This document shows, in pieces, positions 11,689 through 11,806 of a stretch of DNA of 11,806 bases; within the stretch, counting starts at the first letter, position 1, and each line of letters starts with the position of its first letter. The notes under the pieces are model-generated. The model saw only the letters and a list, made by a program, of their open reading frames with translations, made no database searches and had not been told where the DNA came from. The translations under genes and the position numbers were made by a program. The stretch lies in contig JAVHYH010000093.1 in the NCBI GenBank assembly GCA_031119155.1, forward strand, positions 1 through 11,806. Reading direction: 5' to 3'. The stretch is from Brevundimonas sp. (GTDB lineage Bacteria; Pseudomonadota; Alphaproteobacteria; Caulobacterales; Caulobacteraceae).

Positions 11689-11806
11689 GTGACGGCGACG
11701 TGGCGCGAGACCCAGAAGGCGAACCGCCGGGCGCTGCTCCTGGAGCGCGCCGCCGCCCTGTTCGCCGAGCGGGGGTTCGCGGCCGTGACCACCGTCGAGC
11801 TCGGCG
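11689..11806 (+). CDS. TetR/AcrR family transcriptional regulator, N-terminal fragment
   Basis: The first 39 codons of a TetR-family repressor, cut by the window end. The GTG start gives MTATWRETQKANRRALLLER, then AAALFAERGFAAVTTVELG. This is helix 1 and the start of the helix-turn-helix domain; the AxxLFAExGFxxVTxxxI pattern is diagnostic. ATG codons at 11658 and 11681 are out of frame or stop at once, so GTG is preferred. The style (GTG start, very high G+C, arginine- and leucine-rich helix 1) looks more like an actinobacterial regulator than the Caulobacterales genes to the left, but this is impressionistic on 118 bases. The likely operator lies just upstream, implying autoregulation. Ligand and target are unknown. 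Confidence 0.8.
   Translation, partial: MTATWRETQKANRRALLLERAAALFAERGFAAVTTVELG

Overview
The window is high-G+C alphaproteobacterial chromosome, most likely from the Caulobacterales (Caulobacter/Brevundimonas type). The evidence is the set of families (an IspG C-terminus, a DUF4167 protein downstream of prfA and prmC, a DUF4893 lipoprotein) and several promoter-like sites that fit the Caulobacter pattern TTGACGS-N10-14-GCTANAWC. This assignment is inferred from gene content and motifs; no database search was run.

Layout. 1-965: the 3' end of ispG (isoprenoid synthesis), then a small toxin-antitoxin pair with a PaaA2-like antitoxin and a ParE-type toxin that carries a one-base frameshift. 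1050-2511: an exported alpha/beta hydrolase followed 1 nt later by a glutathione S-transferase, probably co-transcribed. 2516-3809: two divergent lipoprotein genes that may be distant paralogues, sharing a 259-bp control region with a perfect palindrome. A strong intrinsic terminator follows at 3833-3864. 3873-4652 (-): a TSUP (TauE/SafE) transporter.

4817-10281 holds the translation-termination block. prfA (release factor 1) and prmC (the methyltransferase that modifies the RF1 GGQ glutamine) lie on the same strand but are separated by a reverse-strand YihY/BrkB membrane protein and a small secreted protein. prmC overlaps by one base a small exported hypothetical of lower G+C. After a roughly 275-bp, hairpin-rich gap with a Caulobacter-like promoter comes the DUF4167 protein, which has a disordered, highly charged tail with five REP tripeptides. 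10421-11080 encodes a DUF4893 lipoprotein.

The right end is the oddest part. An FAD-dependent monooxygenase gene begins normally at 11083, but its homology stops near position 11512, about a third of the way through the usual length. The sequence then changes character: an ATG facing left, four tandem 19-bp repeats, a perfect inverted repeat and the GTG start of a TetR-family regulator that runs off the window. This looks like a junction between two unrelated pieces of DNA, either a real rearrangement or an assembly chimera.

I found no convincing new multi-gene system. The best leads are the 11.5-kb junction with its repeats, the frameshifted ParE toxin, and the structured leader ahead of the DUF4167 gene.
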